Origin: Sporolituus thermophilus DSM 23256
GTDB taxonomy: Bacteria; Bacillota; Negativicutes; Sporomusales; Thermosinaceae
Assembly (NCBI RefSeq): GCF_900102435.1
Contig: NZ_FNBU01000010.1
Location: 40,722 to 104,721, forward strand
Length of the DNA stretch: 64,000 bases
Direction: 5' to 3'
Shown in pieces: positions 16,850 through 25,577 of this stretch (within the stretch, counting starts at the first letter, position 1; each line of letters begins with the position of its first letter). The translations under genes and the position numbers were made by a program. A model generated the notes under the pieces. It had not been told where the DNA came from. It saw only the letters and a program-made list of their open reading frames with translations, and made no database searches.

Positions 16850-16930
16850 ATGGACTAGTGGCCCCCGTAGGGGCAGGGAAGGTTTGCAATCTAAAATTGA
16901 AACCTGCGTCTAGGCCATGTCCTAGACTGA
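16850..16930 (-). other. Structured 5' leader of rpsF (possible S6:S18 autoregulatory element)
   Basis: Between the promoter and rpsF the transcript can form three stems: GTCTAGG/CCTAGAC, an AGGTTT.../AAACCT stem, and CCCC-TAC-GGGG next to the start region. Leaders of rpsF in many bacteria bind the S6:S18 complex. I cannot confirm the conserved binding loop, so the assignment is tentative. Confidence 0.35.
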
Positions 16931-16933
16931 TAT

Positions 16934-16962
16934 ATTATACCATTATCCTGCAGCGTAATCAA
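16934..16962 (-). promoter_or_regulatory. Promoter of the rpsF operon
   Basis: On the minus strand TTGATT (16962-16957), a 17-bp spacer and a perfect TATAAT (16939-16934). Confidence 0.85.
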
Positions 16963-17394
16963 GGGCGTTCTGTGGTGCCCTTTTATTTATCCGCGCGTGC
17001 TCATATCATAGCAGTTTTAAAAAGCGCCCGCTCTTTTTAGCAGGACCGGATTTGCCGGCGCCATAAACGGGAGGATGACTGCCTAAGCGGCAGCGGCGAA
17101 AGTTTTCCTGTAGTAAATCTGTGCCTATTAAGCAGGGACTTTAGTTTAACAGTTGTATTTTTTAGTCTAATTCTTAGATGTAATTTGTTCAAAATTAACA
17201 AGCAGCGGCAGGATTTTAGTACTATTTGGAATAAAAAATATACAAGGCAATATATTTAGATATCTGAATAATATCAGGGGTGATCCGGAAATTGGAACAG
17301 GTCAGCCATAAATCCGGTGCGGCCTCAAGCCGGTTAGGTGGACAAAACGCATCGCTGCGGCTGTTACCAATAAAATAGGAAAGGAGATTTAGGC
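16963..17394. other. Intergenic region without a recognisable gene
   Basis: This divergent gap separates the rpsF operon from the symporter pair. It contains a small hairpin AAGGGC/GCCCTT (16961-16966 and 16977-16982). An AT-rich stretch with GATAT...ATATC around 17250-17267 follows. A GC-rich stretch lies directly before the DUF3311 gene. No riboswitch family, tRNA or convincing promoter was recognised here. Confidence 0.4.
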
Positions 17395-17595
17395 ATGAAT
17401 CCGGTAAAAGTGATTTTAACATTGATTCCGTTTATCTGGACTATTGGTATGATTCCGTTCGTTAACAGAGTAAAGCCTTTTGTATTAGGGTTGCCGTTTT
17501 TGGCCTTCTGGCTGATTGCCGGAATTATCGTCGCTTTTTTGTGCATAAGCGCCCTTTATCGCCTCGATAAAAACAAAGACGACGCGGATGTTTAA
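17395..17595 (+). CDS. DUF3311-family small membrane protein
   Basis: 66 residues, two membrane helices (FIWTIGMIPFVNR region and LAFWLIAGIIVAFLCISALY) and a charged C-terminus. DUF3311 proteins are commonly encoded just before a sodium:solute symporter and may be its small subunit. Here the symporter starts 30 bp downstream. The start ATG 17395 follows AAAGGAG. Confidence 0.85.
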   Translation: MNPVKVILTLIPFIWTIGMIPFVNRVKPFVLGLPFLAFWLIAGIIVAFLCISALYRLDKNKDDADV

Positions 17596-17625
17596 TCTAA
17601 ATAACCGGCGAAAGGTTGGTGTTGT

Positions 17626-19101
17626 ATGTCAAACGAAGTACTTGCGCTTGTTGTCATCTTCACTTTTGTTATTGTCGCAACAATTGTCGGCATGATTCCT
17701 GGGATGAAACAAAAAATGAACCTGGAACAATGGGCGGTTGGCGGCCGCAACTTCGGCCGGTGGCTCAACTGGTTCATTATGGCGGGTGAAATATACACCG
17801 CATTTGCCTTTCTTGGCGCCAGCGGCTGGGCCTATGCCCGCGGCGGCCCCACATTTTACATCCTCGGTTATGGCGCCCTGGCTTATCTGGTAGGCTACTA
17901 CCTATTGCCCGCCATTTCGCCGCTGGGCCGCAAATACGGCCTGATGACCCAGCCGGATTTGGTGGAACATCTATATAAGAGCAGACCCCTGGGCATTCTG
18001 ACCGCCTGCATCGGCGTCGCGTTTCTCTTGCCTTATCTGCAGCTGCAGCTTACCGGGTTGGGACTCATCATTGAAACTTGTTCCTATGGCCAGATTACCC
18101 GCGTGCCGGCAATGCTCATTGCCTTTACCATGGTGGCGACCTTTGTCTATGTCAGCGGCCTGCGGGGCGTAGCCGCGACAGCCATTATCAAAGACGTTGT
18201 CATGATGGTTGCTGTCGTCTTTTTTGGGCTGTATCTGCCTATCCATTACTTCGGCAGCGTCGGCGGCATGTTTGAGGCGCTTGACGCGGCCAAACCGGGT
18301 TTTCTCGCCTTGCCGGGCGGGACCAAAAACCTCGATGTCAGCTGGGTAATGTCCACCCTCGTGGTGACCAGCTTGGGCTTTTATATGTGGCCCCATTTTT
18401 CGGCCAACAGCTTCAGCGCCAAGAACCCCGATGTCTTGCGGCACAACGCCGTATACCTGCCGCTCTATCAGTACTGCCTGATTTTCCCCATGCTGATTGG
18501 CTTTACCGCCCTGCTGGTCATTACGCCGCCGCTGAAAACGCCGGATATGGCCTTTATGACCATTGTCCAAAAAGTATTCCCCGGGTGGGCGTTAGGCCTC
18601 GTTGGCGGCGCCGGCGCCCTGGCCTGCATGATCCCGGCGGCCGACCTGCTGCTATCTACGTCCATGCTGTTTACCCGTAATATTTACGGTAAAACAATTG
18701 GCAAAGACACCAGCCCGGAAAAAATGGGCCAATTAGCCCGGGTAGTCGTCCTTATCCTTACGGCCATAGCTTTGTACCTGGCTATCTACAAACCTAATAT
18801 GCTTGTCAATCTCCTGCTTACCGGCTACTCCGGCGTAACCCAGTTCTTCCCCATGATTGTCCTGGGAATGTTCTGGAAGAAGGCTACCAAGATAGGAGCA
18901 TATACCGGCCTTATTGTCGGCGAAGTTATTGTGTTCGCTTTAATTCTCAACAAAATGGATCCCTTCGCCATTGCCGGCTTGAATCTTAATGCCGGGTTCG
19001 TGGCCCTGGTGGTTAACATGATTGTATTTGTCAGCGTCAGCTTGCTTACTTACACGCCGGTAGCTGACAAAGACCAATCACCGCAGACGGCGAAAGCATA
19101 A
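17626..19101 (+). CDS. Sodium:solute symporter (SSS family)
   Basis: 491 residues, 13 or so membrane helices. Sodium-site and SSS signatures are visible: EQWAVGGRNFGRWLNWFIMAGEIYTAFAFLG near residues 35-65 and the GYSGVTQFFPMIVLG segment late in the protein. It is probably a monocarboxylate- or amino-acid-type permease driven by Na+ and works with the DUF3311 partner. The substrate is unknown. It ends at a strong terminator, so the two genes form one unit. Confidence 0.9.
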   Translation: MSNEVLALVVIFTFVIVATIVGMIPGMKQKMNLEQWAVGGRNFGRWLNWFIMAGEIYTAFAFLGASGWAYARGGPTFYILGYGALAYLVGYYLLPAISPLGRKYGLMTQPDLVEHLYKSRPLGILTACIGVAFLLPYLQLQLTGLGLIIETCSYGQITRVPAMLIAFTMVATFVYVSGLRGVAATAIIKDVVMMVAVVFFGLYLPIHYFGSVGGMFEALDAAKPGFLALPGGTKNLDVSWVMSTLVVTSLGFYMWPHFSANSFSAKNPDVLRHNAVYLPLYQYCLIFPMLIGFTALLVITPPLKTPDMAFMTIVQKVFPGWALGLVGGAGALACMIPAADLLLSTSMLFTRNIYGKTIGKDTSPEKMGQLARVVVLILTAIALYLAIYKPNMLVNLLLTGYSGVTQFFPMIVLGMFWKKATKIGAYTGLIVGEVIVFALILNKMDPFAIAGLNLNAGFVALVVNMIVFVSVSLLTYTPVADKDQSPQTAKA

Positions 19102-19114
19102 TACCAATAATTTA

Positions 19115-19167
19115 AGAAGGCTTTGGTTAAGACGGCGCAGCCGTCAGTAAACCAAAGCCTTCTTTTT
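19115..19167 (+). terminator. Terminator of the symporter pair
   Basis: A perfect 14-bp stem (19115-19128 and 19150-19163, core AAGGCTTTGG/CCAAAGCCTT) is followed by TTTTT. Confidence 0.92.
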
Positions 19168-19223
19168 ATGTCCACCCAACTCGCCTTCCTTAATTTTTAA
19201 GGTTCGGTTGTCAAGCGGCTTAT

Positions 19224-20111
19224 TTACCCGCCCGACGCATTTTGCCAGGCAGGCCGTAGGACTGCTTCCAGCCCCGCCACTACCTCCGGCCAAAACAGGT
19301 GCTGCTCGCTTTTTATTGCTTCAAGCGCCTGATGCGGCTCCAGCCCGGTTCGGGATTCCCGCCCCGACGTATAAAGGTCAAATGTATCGGCGACTGCGAC
19401 GATGCTTGCCAGCAAACTGATTTCGCCGCCCCTTATCCCGGCCGGATAACCGCTGCCGTCGCAGCGCTCATGATGCTGGCCAACGACGGTCAAAACCGCG
19501 TCTTCCAGTGCCAGCGGCCGGAGCATGTCGCAGCCGACGCGGGGGTGTTGCTTTACCATTAGCACCTCCTCCGGTCGCAGTGGATCAGCACGGTTGATGG
19601 CCTCGGGCGGCACCAGTACCATGCCGACGTCGTGTAGCAGCGCGCCAAGGCAGACCGCCTGCCCGGCCTGCCTGGCCAGCCCCAGTTTTTCGCCAATCAT
19701 GACCGCCAGCAGCGCCACATTCAAAGAATGGGAATAAACCCAGCCTGCATACCCGACCAGCGTTTTCAAGTGAATACTCCAAAAGCTTTGGCGGCCATTT
19801 TCGATAAGCTCGCCTACCCGCGCCGCCGCCGCCGCGATCAGTTCCTGGTCCAACCCAGGGATGGCTGCGGTTAGCTTAGCTACTGCAGCAACCACTTGCT
19901 CCCCATCTTGCGTTCTGCGGGGGGGGGGGGGGGACGTAAACTCGCCCCCCTGTCGCTTAAGCACTACTTTACGCTCTAGCAGCCGCTGATAGATCTGCGG
20001 CGTTATTTTTTTGCCTTTGGCCACCAGTAATACGCCGTCCGCATCATAAATATCGCGGTCGGCAATGCTGATTACCGTCTCTAAGCTGCCGTTTCCGCCT
20101 GCCCCTGTCAT
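19224..20111 (-). CDS. HD-GYP domain c-di-GMP phosphodiesterase
   Basis: 295 residues from ATG 20111 (GGGGAGGG upstream). The N-terminal domain (DIYDADGVLLVAKGKKIT) is of a kind often found before HD-GYP. A Pro run is encoded by the 15-bp C/G tract. The HD-GYP domain then follows (about 120-280) with LLHDVGM and the full HHERCDGSGYP signature, so hydrolysis of c-di-GMP to pGpG/GMP is expected. It is transcribed through a c-di-GMP-I riboswitch, giving a feedback loop on the enzyme's own substrate. There is no membrane segment or receiver domain. The homopolymer sits between the two domains; a one-base slip would remove the catalytic domain. Confidence 0.92.
   Translation of the reverse strand: MTGAGGNGSLETVISIADRDIYDADGVLLVAKGKKITPQIYQRLLERKVVLKRQGGEFTSPPPPRRTQDGEQVVAAVAKLTAAIPGLDQELIAAAAARVGELIENGRQSFWSIHLKTLVGYAGWVYSHSLNVALLAVMIGEKLGLARQAGQAVCLGALLHDVGMVLVPPEAINRADPLRPEEVLMVKQHPRVGCDMLRPLALEDAVLTVVGQHHERCDGSGYPAGIRGGEISLLASIVAVADTFDLYTSGRESRTGLEPHQALEAIKSEQHLFWPEVVAGLEAVLRPAWQNASGG
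19919..19933. repeat. 15-bp poly-G/poly-C tract inside the HD-GYP gene
   Basis: Fifteen consecutive G on the plus strand (C in the coding strand), read as Ser-Pro-Pro-Pro-Pro-Arg. It is the longest homopolymer I noticed in the window and lies at the domain boundary. It could be a phase-variable contingency tract or an assembly-sensitive site. Confidence 0.9.
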
Positions 20112-20182
20112 TACGTTTCCCTCCCCGCAAAACTTGTACGCCAACCAACAGAGAAACATAGATACCAGGTTGCCTACGGAAA

Positions 20183-20214
20183 AACAGCAAAAAAGCAGGC
20201 TTTCCGCCTGCCAA
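20183..20214 (-). terminator. Riboswitch-linked terminator before the HD-GYP gene
   Basis: On the minus strand GCAGGC-GGAAA-GCCTGC (20211-20195) is followed by TTTTTT. It lies between the c-di-GMP aptamer and the start codon and is probably the expression platform. Confidence 0.85.
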
Positions 20215-20264
20215 CCAGCTTATAGTCGCATCATCATTGCATATATACAACAATTAGCCCTAAT

Positions 20265-20360
20265 GCTAATTGGCAACCTGGCGATCATAGACACCTAATG
20301 TCCTTAGACCCATGGCTTTGCGTCCCCGGCTTTCACCGGGTTTGCCCAAATTTTGCATAT
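20265..20360 (-). promoter_or_regulatory. c-di-GMP-I (GEMM) riboswitch
   Basis: The minus strand carries the class I signature: GGGCAAACC, then a GTGAAAGC-capped stem, then GGGACGCAAAGCC, ending with ATCGCCAGGTTGCC. The GNRA-type loop, the conserved GACGCAAAGCC and the closing strand match the family. It sits about 150 nt upstream of a c-di-GMP phosphodiesterase gene. After it come a CAATTAGC/GCTAATTG hairpin and the terminator. The closing strand CCAGGTTGCC (20281-20272) is also perfectly complementary to GGCAACCTGG (20174-20165) beyond the terminator. Confidence 0.93.
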
Positions 20361-20394
20361 CAAAATATGTCGATTCCACCTTTCTTTAATTTTT

Positions 20395-20423
20395 ATCATA
20401 CTATAGTCGTTGGGTCTTGACAA
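20395..20423 (-). promoter_or_regulatory. Promoter of the riboswitch/HD-GYP unit
   Basis: On the minus strand TTGTCA (20423-20418), a 17-bp spacer and TATGAT (20400-20395). The periodic repeat array begins at the edge of the -35. Confidence 0.8.
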
Positions 20424-20511
20424 GTCTCTTTTAGGGAAATAAGTCCTATTTTGAGGAATTTAGTCCTATTTTTGGAGAAATAAGTCATATTTGGGAGAAT
20501 TTAGTCCCAGT
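20423..20511. repeat. 20-bp-periodic tandem array upstream of the HD-GYP promoter
   Basis: AGTC cores at 20423, 20442, 20462, 20483 and 20503 (steps 19, 20, 21, 20) lie within degenerate units such as AAATAAGTCCTATTTT and AATTTAGTCCTATTTTT. The step is about two helical turns, so all cores face the same side of the DNA, directly behind the -35. This looks like a multi-site activator or repressor platform; the binding protein is unknown. Confidence 0.75.
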
Positions 20512-20769
20512 TGGCGCCACAGACCGGTCCGGCCGCCGCTTGGGGGTTAGCAACCGCAGCGCCGATCCACCGCTCCAACTCTCTTAACCGATCAATATCC
20601 CCCGCTGGCGTAACCGGGGCATTGTTTCCTGACCGGCACCTTATGACAAAGACTTCCTGTTCGCAGATTTAATTCTGCACCAGGAAGTCTTTGTCTTTCC
20701 CCTGTTTAAGATTGGCAATTCAGTTAAGGAATATTACCCGGGAAATGGCGGTGTTGCGCTTCTTCATGC
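20512..20769. other. Intergenic region with a long hairpin
   Basis: The region contains a perfect 15-bp inverted repeat (20645-20659 and 20681-20695, core AAAGACTTCCTG/CAGGAAGTCTTT) with an inner GCAGA/TCTGC stem. It probably ends transcription from ychF, although neither side has a strong T-run. Nothing else was recognised. Confidence 0.6.
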
Positions 20770-21876
20770 TTACACGTTGAACCGGAAATAGACCACGTCG
20801 CCGTCTTGCATCACGTAGTCTTTGCCTTCCAGGCGGATAAGGCCCTTTTCCCGGGCCGCGCCGTAGCTGCCGGCGGCAACGAGGTCAGGATAGGACACGA
20901 CTTCGGCCCGGATAAAGCCGCGCTCAATGTCGCTATGAATTTTGCCGGCCGCCTGCGGCGCCTTGGTACCCTGCCGGATGGTCCAAGCCCGCACTTCCTG
21001 CTCGCCGGCGGTGAAAAAGGTAATCAGACCCAAAAGCTTATAACCGGCCTTGATGAGCTTGTCCAGTCCCGATTCAACGAGGCCCAGCTCGGCGAGAAAC
21101 TGCTTGGCTTCCTCGTCGGACAGCTCGGCAATTTCCGCCTCGAGTTTGGCCGAGACGGCGATCACTTCCGCCCCTTCCCCGGCGGCATACTGTTTCACCA
21201 CCTGCACATACGGGTTGGCGTCCGGATCGGCTACATCGTCTTCGCTCACATTGGCGACAAATAGCACCGGTTTAAGAGTAAGCAGATTGAGATCGCGCAC
21301 CAGGGCCTGCTCTTCTTCGCTTAAGCCCAGTCGCCGCGCCGGCTGCCCCTCACCCAGCCCTGCGCGCAGGCGCTCAAGGACGGCAAACTCGCTCTGGGCT
21401 TTTTTATCGCCGGCTTTGGCCATTTTTTGAGTGCGTTCAAATCTTTTTTCCACCGTCTCCAGGTCGGCAAGACACAGTTCGGTGTTGATAATCTCGATAT
21501 CGCGCAAGGGGTTGAGCGCCCCTTCGACATGGGTAATGTTAGCATCGGCAAAGCAGCGTACCACCTGGGCCACGGCATCGACCTGGCGGATATGGGACAG
21601 AAACTTGTTGCCCAGCCCCTCACCCTGGGATGCGCCCTTCACCAGCCCGGCGATGTCGACAAATCGCATGGCCGTGGGCGTCGTCTTGCGCGGCTTATAC
21701 ATCGCCGCCAGCTTCCCCAGCCGCTCGTCCGGCACTTCCACCACGCCCACGTTGGGTTCGATGGTGCAGAAGGGGTAGTTGGCCGCTTCCGCCCCTGCCT
21801 TGGTAATAGCGTTGAACAAGGTGCTCTTGCCGACATTAGGCAGCCCGACGATACCTACTTCCAAATTGGTGCTCAT
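20770..21876 (-). CDS. ychF: Redox-regulated ATPase/GTPase YchF (OBG family)
   Basis: 368 residues. The G1 motif GLPNVGKST is at about residues 11-19. The NYPFCTIEPNVGVV switch, the DIAGLV G3 motif and a C-terminal TGS-like domain (TIRQGTKAPQAAGKIHSDIERGFIRAEV) follow. YchF binds ribosomes, prefers ATP and is linked to translation stress control. Normal length; ATG 21876 follows GGTGGAG. It appears to be monocistronic. Confidence 0.97.
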   Translation of the reverse strand: MSTNLEVGIVGLPNVGKSTLFNAITKAGAEAANYPFCTIEPNVGVVEVPDERLGKLAAMYKPRKTTPTAMRFVDIAGLVKGASQGEGLGNKFLSHIRQVDAVAQVVRCFADANITHVEGALNPLRDIEIINTELCLADLETVEKRFERTQKMAKAGDKKAQSEFAVLERLRAGLGEGQPARRLGLSEEEQALVRDLNLLTLKPVLFVANVSEDDVADPDANPYVQVVKQYAAGEGAEVIAVSAKLEAEIAELSDEEAKQFLAELGLVESGLDKLIKAGYKLLGLITFFTAGEQEVRAWTIRQGTKAPQAAGKIHSDIERGFIRAEVVSYPDLVAAGSYGAAREKGLIRLEGKDYVMQDGDVVYFRFNV

Positions 21877-22085
21877 GTAAACTCCACCTTACTGCAAAGA
21901 TAATCATGCCAATAAATGGCGCCACAAAGCATGAAAAAATTTTTAACCACTGAGAACGCAGAGGCGCGATATTCATCGCGCTAAAGCCAAAATTATCCCT
22001 CTCCGCGTCCTCCGGTTCCCCTCCACTTTTCATGCTAGCGTTAACCTATATATTTTAGACCATCCAGCCGCTATTGGCAAGGCTT
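21877..22085. repeat. Composite palindromic repeat (families A and B) between ychF and the next gene
   Basis: 21894-21937 is a family A copy (GATAATCATGCCAATAAAT, then GGCGCCACAAAGCATG). 21942-21990 is B-like (AACCACTGAGAACGCAG, then GCGCGAT/ATCGCGC). Matching copies lie at 31589-31632, 43803-43842 and 56773-56818 (A), and around 43720, 54781 and 58453 (B). No gene is visible. Confidence 0.7.
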
Positions 22086-22271
22086 CTATCTCTCCCTGTC
22101 CCGCCAGTTGACCCAGACGTATTTCAGCCGGGCCATGCCGAGGAGGATAAACACCGACCCGGCAATGACGCCGACGGTGACGTTAATGATGCGGCCAAAA
22201 TCGGTGCCGATGGCCACGAGGACGATCCCGGTGATAAAGGTGGACAAACCGAGGAATAATTGGGCAAGCAT
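22086..22271 (-). CDS. Small two-helix membrane protein, unknown
   Basis: 61 residues. Two hydrophobic helices (LAQLFLGLSTFITGIVLVAIG and INVTVGVIAGSVFILLGMA) are joined by TDFGR, and the tail is basic (WRDRER). It is not recognised. It lies 31 bp downstream of pflA on the same strand and may be a minor member of that unit. Confidence 0.55.
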   Translation of the reverse strand: MLAQLFLGLSTFITGIVLVAIGTDFGRIINVTVGVIAGSVFILLGMARLKYVWVNWRDRER

Positions 22272-22302
22272 GAATACCTCCGACGGTTAATAAGTTATCA
22301 TG

Positions 22303-23037
22303 CTAATATTCTGCCTCGATTACCCTGATTCCTTGCGCCGTCAGGGCTGCCCGCGCGGCCAGCATCTGTTCGCGCCGGGCAGCGGGTACGCCGGCCAGGG
22401 GATAGCGGCGGCCAAGGCCTTCCCATTTGGCCCGGCCAAGAGTGTGGTAGGGTAATAGTTCCACGGAAACGGGCCGCGGCAGGCCATGCAGCAGATCGGC
22501 CAACGCCGCAAAATCCGCCGCCGTGTCGGTTAAACCGGGAATGACGACATACCGCACCGTCACCGGTGCGCAACCGACTGCCGTCCGCAGGTTTTCGCCA
22601 ATCGGTCCGGGCGATCTCCCGGTAAGCCAGACATGCTTGTCGGCAAGCGCCGCTTTAATGCTAAACAGCACGGCGTCAGTATAGGGAAGCACCATCGCCA
22701 TTTTTTCCGGTGAAGCAAAGCCGGCCGTGTCCAAAGTGGTATGAATGCCCTGCCGGCGGCAGGCGCGAAACAGAGCGGCCACAAACTCGGCCTGTAGCAG
22801 CGGCTCGCCGCCGCTCACCGTCACCCCGCCGCCGGAAAACCGGTAAAACGCCTCATACCGGGCCAGGTCGGACAGCACCGCGTCAAGGGTGACCGGCCGG
22901 CCGGTCGGCTGCCACGTGTCGGGGTTGTGACAGAATTTACAGCGCAAGGCGCAGCCGGCGAGAAACAGGACATAGCGAATGCCCTGTCCGTCGACGGTAC
23001 CGCAGGGTTCACAGGAGTGGCAAAGGCCGAGCGGCAT
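22303..23037 (-). CDS. pflA: Pyruvate formate-lyase activating enzyme
   Basis: 244 residues from ATG 23037 (AAGGAGAG upstream). The radical-SAM motif CALRCKFC (CxxxCxxC) follows the family-typical SCEPCGTVDGQGIRYVLFLAGC, and GGVTVSGGEPLLQ binds SAM. It installs the glycyl radical on PflB using a [4Fe-4S] cluster and S-adenosylmethionine, in the cytoplasm under anoxia. It lies 10 bp after pflB in the same operon. Confidence 0.95.
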   Translation of the reverse strand: MPLGLCHSCEPCGTVDGQGIRYVLFLAGCALRCKFCHNPDTWQPTGRPVTLDAVLSDLARYEAFYRFSGGGVTVSGGEPLLQAEFVAALFRACRRQGIHTTLDTAGFASPEKMAMVLPYTDAVLFSIKAALADKHVWLTGRSPGPIGENLRTAVGCAPVTVRYVVIPGLTDTAADFAALADLLHGLPRPVSVELLPYHTLGRAKWEGLGRRYPLAGVPAARREQMLAARAALTAQGIRVIEAEY

Positions 23038-23047
23038 AAATCTCTCC

Positions 23048-25282
23048 TTACAGCCTTTCATAGAAGGTGCGCTCCAGCACTTCGCGTTGCTGCCGGGGCG
23101 ACAGTTTCGTAAAGTGAACGGCATACCCCGAGACGCGGATGGTGAGATGGGGATAATGTTCAGGATGAGCTATGGCATCCTCCAGGACACGGCGGTCCAA
23201 GACATTGACATTAATATGATGTCCTCCCTGCGCGGCATAGGCGTCGAGGATGCCCACCAGGTTGTCCCGCCGTGCCGCCGCCGTTTTGCCTAAAGCGGGT
23301 GGCAAGACGGAGAAAGTGTACGAAATACCGTCCTGGCAGTCGTCGTATGACAGTTTGGTAATCGACCGGAGGGCGGCCAGCGCTCCGCGGCGGTCGCGCC
23401 CATGCATGGGGTTGGCGCCAGGAGCAAAGGGCTCGCCGGCTTTGCGGCCGTCGGGCGTGGTTCCCGTTTTTTGGCCGTAAACCACATTAGAGGTAATGGT
23501 GAGTATGGACAGAGTATGCTGAGCCCCCCGATAGGCGGCATGTTCCTTCAGTCTGGCGCTAAATTCGGCGCACACCTCGGCGGCGATGGCGTCTACCCGG
23601 TCGTCGTCATTGCCGAAATAGGGGAAGTCGCCGTCAGCGACGAAGTCCACAGCCAGACCCCGCTCGTCGCGCAGCGCTTTTACTTTGCCGTAGCGGATGG
23701 CGCTCAAGCCGTCGGCCACCACCGACAAGCCGGCCGCGCCGAAGGCCATCAGCCGCCCGACTTCCGTATCATGGAGCGCCATCTGCGCGCTCTCGTAGGC
23801 GTATTTGTCGTGCATATAGTGGATAAGGTTCATGGTATTGACATACAGACCGGCCAGCCAGGCGAGGACGCGGGAAAAGTTTTGCCGCACCTCGTCGTAA
23901 TCGAGATATTCGCCCTGCGGCAGCGGCAAGGCCGGTCCCACCTGTTCGCCGGTTACTTCATCGCGGCCGCCGTTGATGGCGTAAAGCAGCGCCTTGGCCA
24001 GATTAGCCCGGGCGCCGAAGAACTGCATCTGCTTACCCACTTTCATGGCCGAGACGCAACAGGCGATGGCATAATCGTCGCCATAGACCGGGCGCATCAC
24101 GTCGTCGTTTTCATACTGAATGGCGCTCGTGTCCAGCGATACCTGGGTACAAAACCGCTTAAAGCCGTCGGGCAGCTGTGTTGACCACAGCACCGTCAGG
24201 TTGGGCTCAGGCGCCGGTCCCAGATTATACAGTGTTTGCAGGATGCGGAAAGAAGTGCGGGTGACCAGCGTCCGGCCATCCAGGCCCATGCCGCCGATGG
24301 CCTCCGTTACCCACAGCGGGTCGCCGGCAAACAGCTCGTTATATTCAGGAGTGCGCAGCTGCCGGGCTAGCCGCAGTTTAATCACCAACTGGTCAATCAG
24401 CTCCTGCGCCTCCTCTTCGCTGATGCGGCCGGCAGCCAGGTCCCGTTCCAGGTAAATGTCAAGAAACGTCGACACGCGTCCCAGGGACATGGCGGCGCCG
24501 TTTTGCTCCTTAATGGCGGCCAGGTAGCCGAAATACAGCCACTGCACCGCTTCGCCGGCGTCGGCCGCCGGGCGGGTAATGTCAAAACCGTAGGCGGCGG
24601 CCATTTTGGCCATATCCTCTAAGGCGGCGATTTGCATGGCGACCTCCTCGCGGAGCCGGATAACTTCTTCCGTCATCGGCATTGCCGCCAGTCGGCCAAG
24701 GTCGGCCTGTTTGGCCGCGATCAGGCGGTCCGTGCCGTACAGGGCTACCCGACGGTAGTCGCCGATGATGCGGCCCCGTCCATAGGCGTCAGGCAGACCC
24801 GTGATAATGCCTACCCTTCTCGCCTGTTTCATTTCTTCGGTATAAGCGCGAAAAACGGCGGTATTGTGGGTTACGCGGTGCTCGTGATAAATAGCCGATA
24901 TGGCCGGATTAAGGCGGTAGCCATAGGCCTCGCAGGCCTGCTCGGCCATGCGGATGCCACCGCTGACAATGACGCCGCGCTTAAGCGGCGCATCGGTCTG
25001 CAGACCAACGATTTTCTCAAGGTCGCGGTCGATATATCCCGGCGCATGCGCCGTGATAGTGGAAACCTTTTCGGTATCGACGGCGAGCACGCCGCCGGCG
25101 GCGCGCTCAGCGGCCAGTAGGCGGCAGCATTTGTCCCACAGCTTGGCCGTCCGCGCCGTAGGGCCAGTAAGAAAGGCACCGTCCCCTGTATAGGGAGTAT
25201 AGTTGTGCTGAATAAAGTCGCGGACATCGATTGTCTCTGTCCACCGTCCGGGGCGAAACCCCTGCCATGCATTCATAACCAT
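23048..25282 (-). CDS. pflB: Formate C-acetyltransferase (pyruvate formate-lyase)
   Basis: 744 residues from ATG 25282; an ATG two codons later is equally possible. The two adjacent catalytic Cys are present ([12 protein letters not shown]), and the C-terminal glycyl-radical loop reads RVSGYAVHF. This marks a genuine PFL rather than a diol dehydratase or other glycyl radical enzyme. It cleaves pyruvate with CoA to acetyl-CoA and formate, supplying formate for one-carbon metabolism and purines. It is preceded by a ZTP riboswitch and followed by pflA. Confidence 0.97.
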   Translation of the reverse strand: MVMNAWQGFRPGRWTETIDVRDFIQHNYTPYTGDGAFLTGPTARTAKLWDKCCRLLAAERAAGGVLAVDTEKVSTITAHAPGYIDRDLEKIVGLQTDAPLKRGVIVSGGIRMAEQACEAYGYRLNPAISAIYHEHRVTHNTAVFRAYTEEMKQARRVGIITGLPDAYGRGRIIGDYRRVALYGTDRLIAAKQADLGRLAAMPMTEEVIRLREEVAMQIAALEDMAKMAAAYGFDITRPAADAGEAVQWLYFGYLAAIKEQNGAAMSLGRVSTFLDIYLERDLAAGRISEEEAQELIDQLVIKLRLARQLRTPEYNELFAGDPLWVTEAIGGMGLDGRTLVTRTSFRILQTLYNLGPAPEPNLTVLWSTQLPDGFKRFCTQVSLDTSAIQYENDDVMRPVYGDDYAIACCVSAMKVGKQMQFFGARANLAKALLYAINGGRDEVTGEQVGPALPLPQGEYLDYDEVRQNFSRVLAWLAGLYVNTMNLIHYMHDKYAYESAQMALHDTEVGRLMAFGAAGLSVVADGLSAIRYGKVKALRDERGLAVDFVADGDFPYFGNDDDRVDAIAAEVCAEFSARLKEHAAYRGAQHTLSILTITSNVVYGQKTGTTPDGRKAGEPFAPGANPMHGRDRRGALAALRSITKLSYDDCQDGISYTFSVLPPALGKTAAARRDNLVGILDAYAAQGGHHINVNVLDRRVLEDAIAHPEHYPHLTIRVSGYAVHFTKLSPRQQREVLERTFYERL

Positions 25283-25399
25283 AACTCTCTTCTCCTCCTG
25301 CCAAAAACTCGTGTCTACCCTGAAAATCAATAGCTTTAAAACGATAAATATCGGTTTTCATAGTCCCGCTCGGCTTCACTTTCCCAGTACCACTTAACC

Positions 25400-25505
25400 C
25401 CAAAAAATAAATACCGCCTGGGCTAATTTTTGCCCAGGCGGTCGGCTTTCACCAGATACAGTCCACGTGGTTGCTTCCACTAATCCGCCAGTCCTGTATC
25501 CTGTC
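25400..25505 (-). promoter_or_regulatory. ZTP (pfl motif) riboswitch with terminator
   Basis: On the minus strand P1 GATACAG/CTGTATC encloses GGACTGGCGG and a GTGG-AAGCAA-CCAC stem. Downstream, GAAAGCCGACCGCCTGGGC carries the conserved CCGCCTGGGC pseudoknot strand. The same strand pairs with GCCCAGGCGGT (25423-25413) to build an intrinsic terminator with a T-rich tail. Ligand (ZTP/ZMP) binding would keep the strand from the terminator and switch pflB on when 10-formyl-tetrahydrofolate is short. Confidence 0.9.
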
Positions 25506-25577
25506 TATCAGGTTGTTATGTTTCAATTATAAACCGGCCCGCATCCACCGTCAACACGCAAGAATTTTCGTAATGTT

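Noticed and set aside
16961..16982. AAGGGC/GCCCTT hairpin as a plus-strand terminator
   Set aside because: No plus-strand gene precedes it and it overlaps the rpsF -35; more likely incidental.
23402..24184. Long plus-strand reading opposite pflB
   Set aside because: It is the mirror of a full-length, motif-complete pflB; no independent signals.
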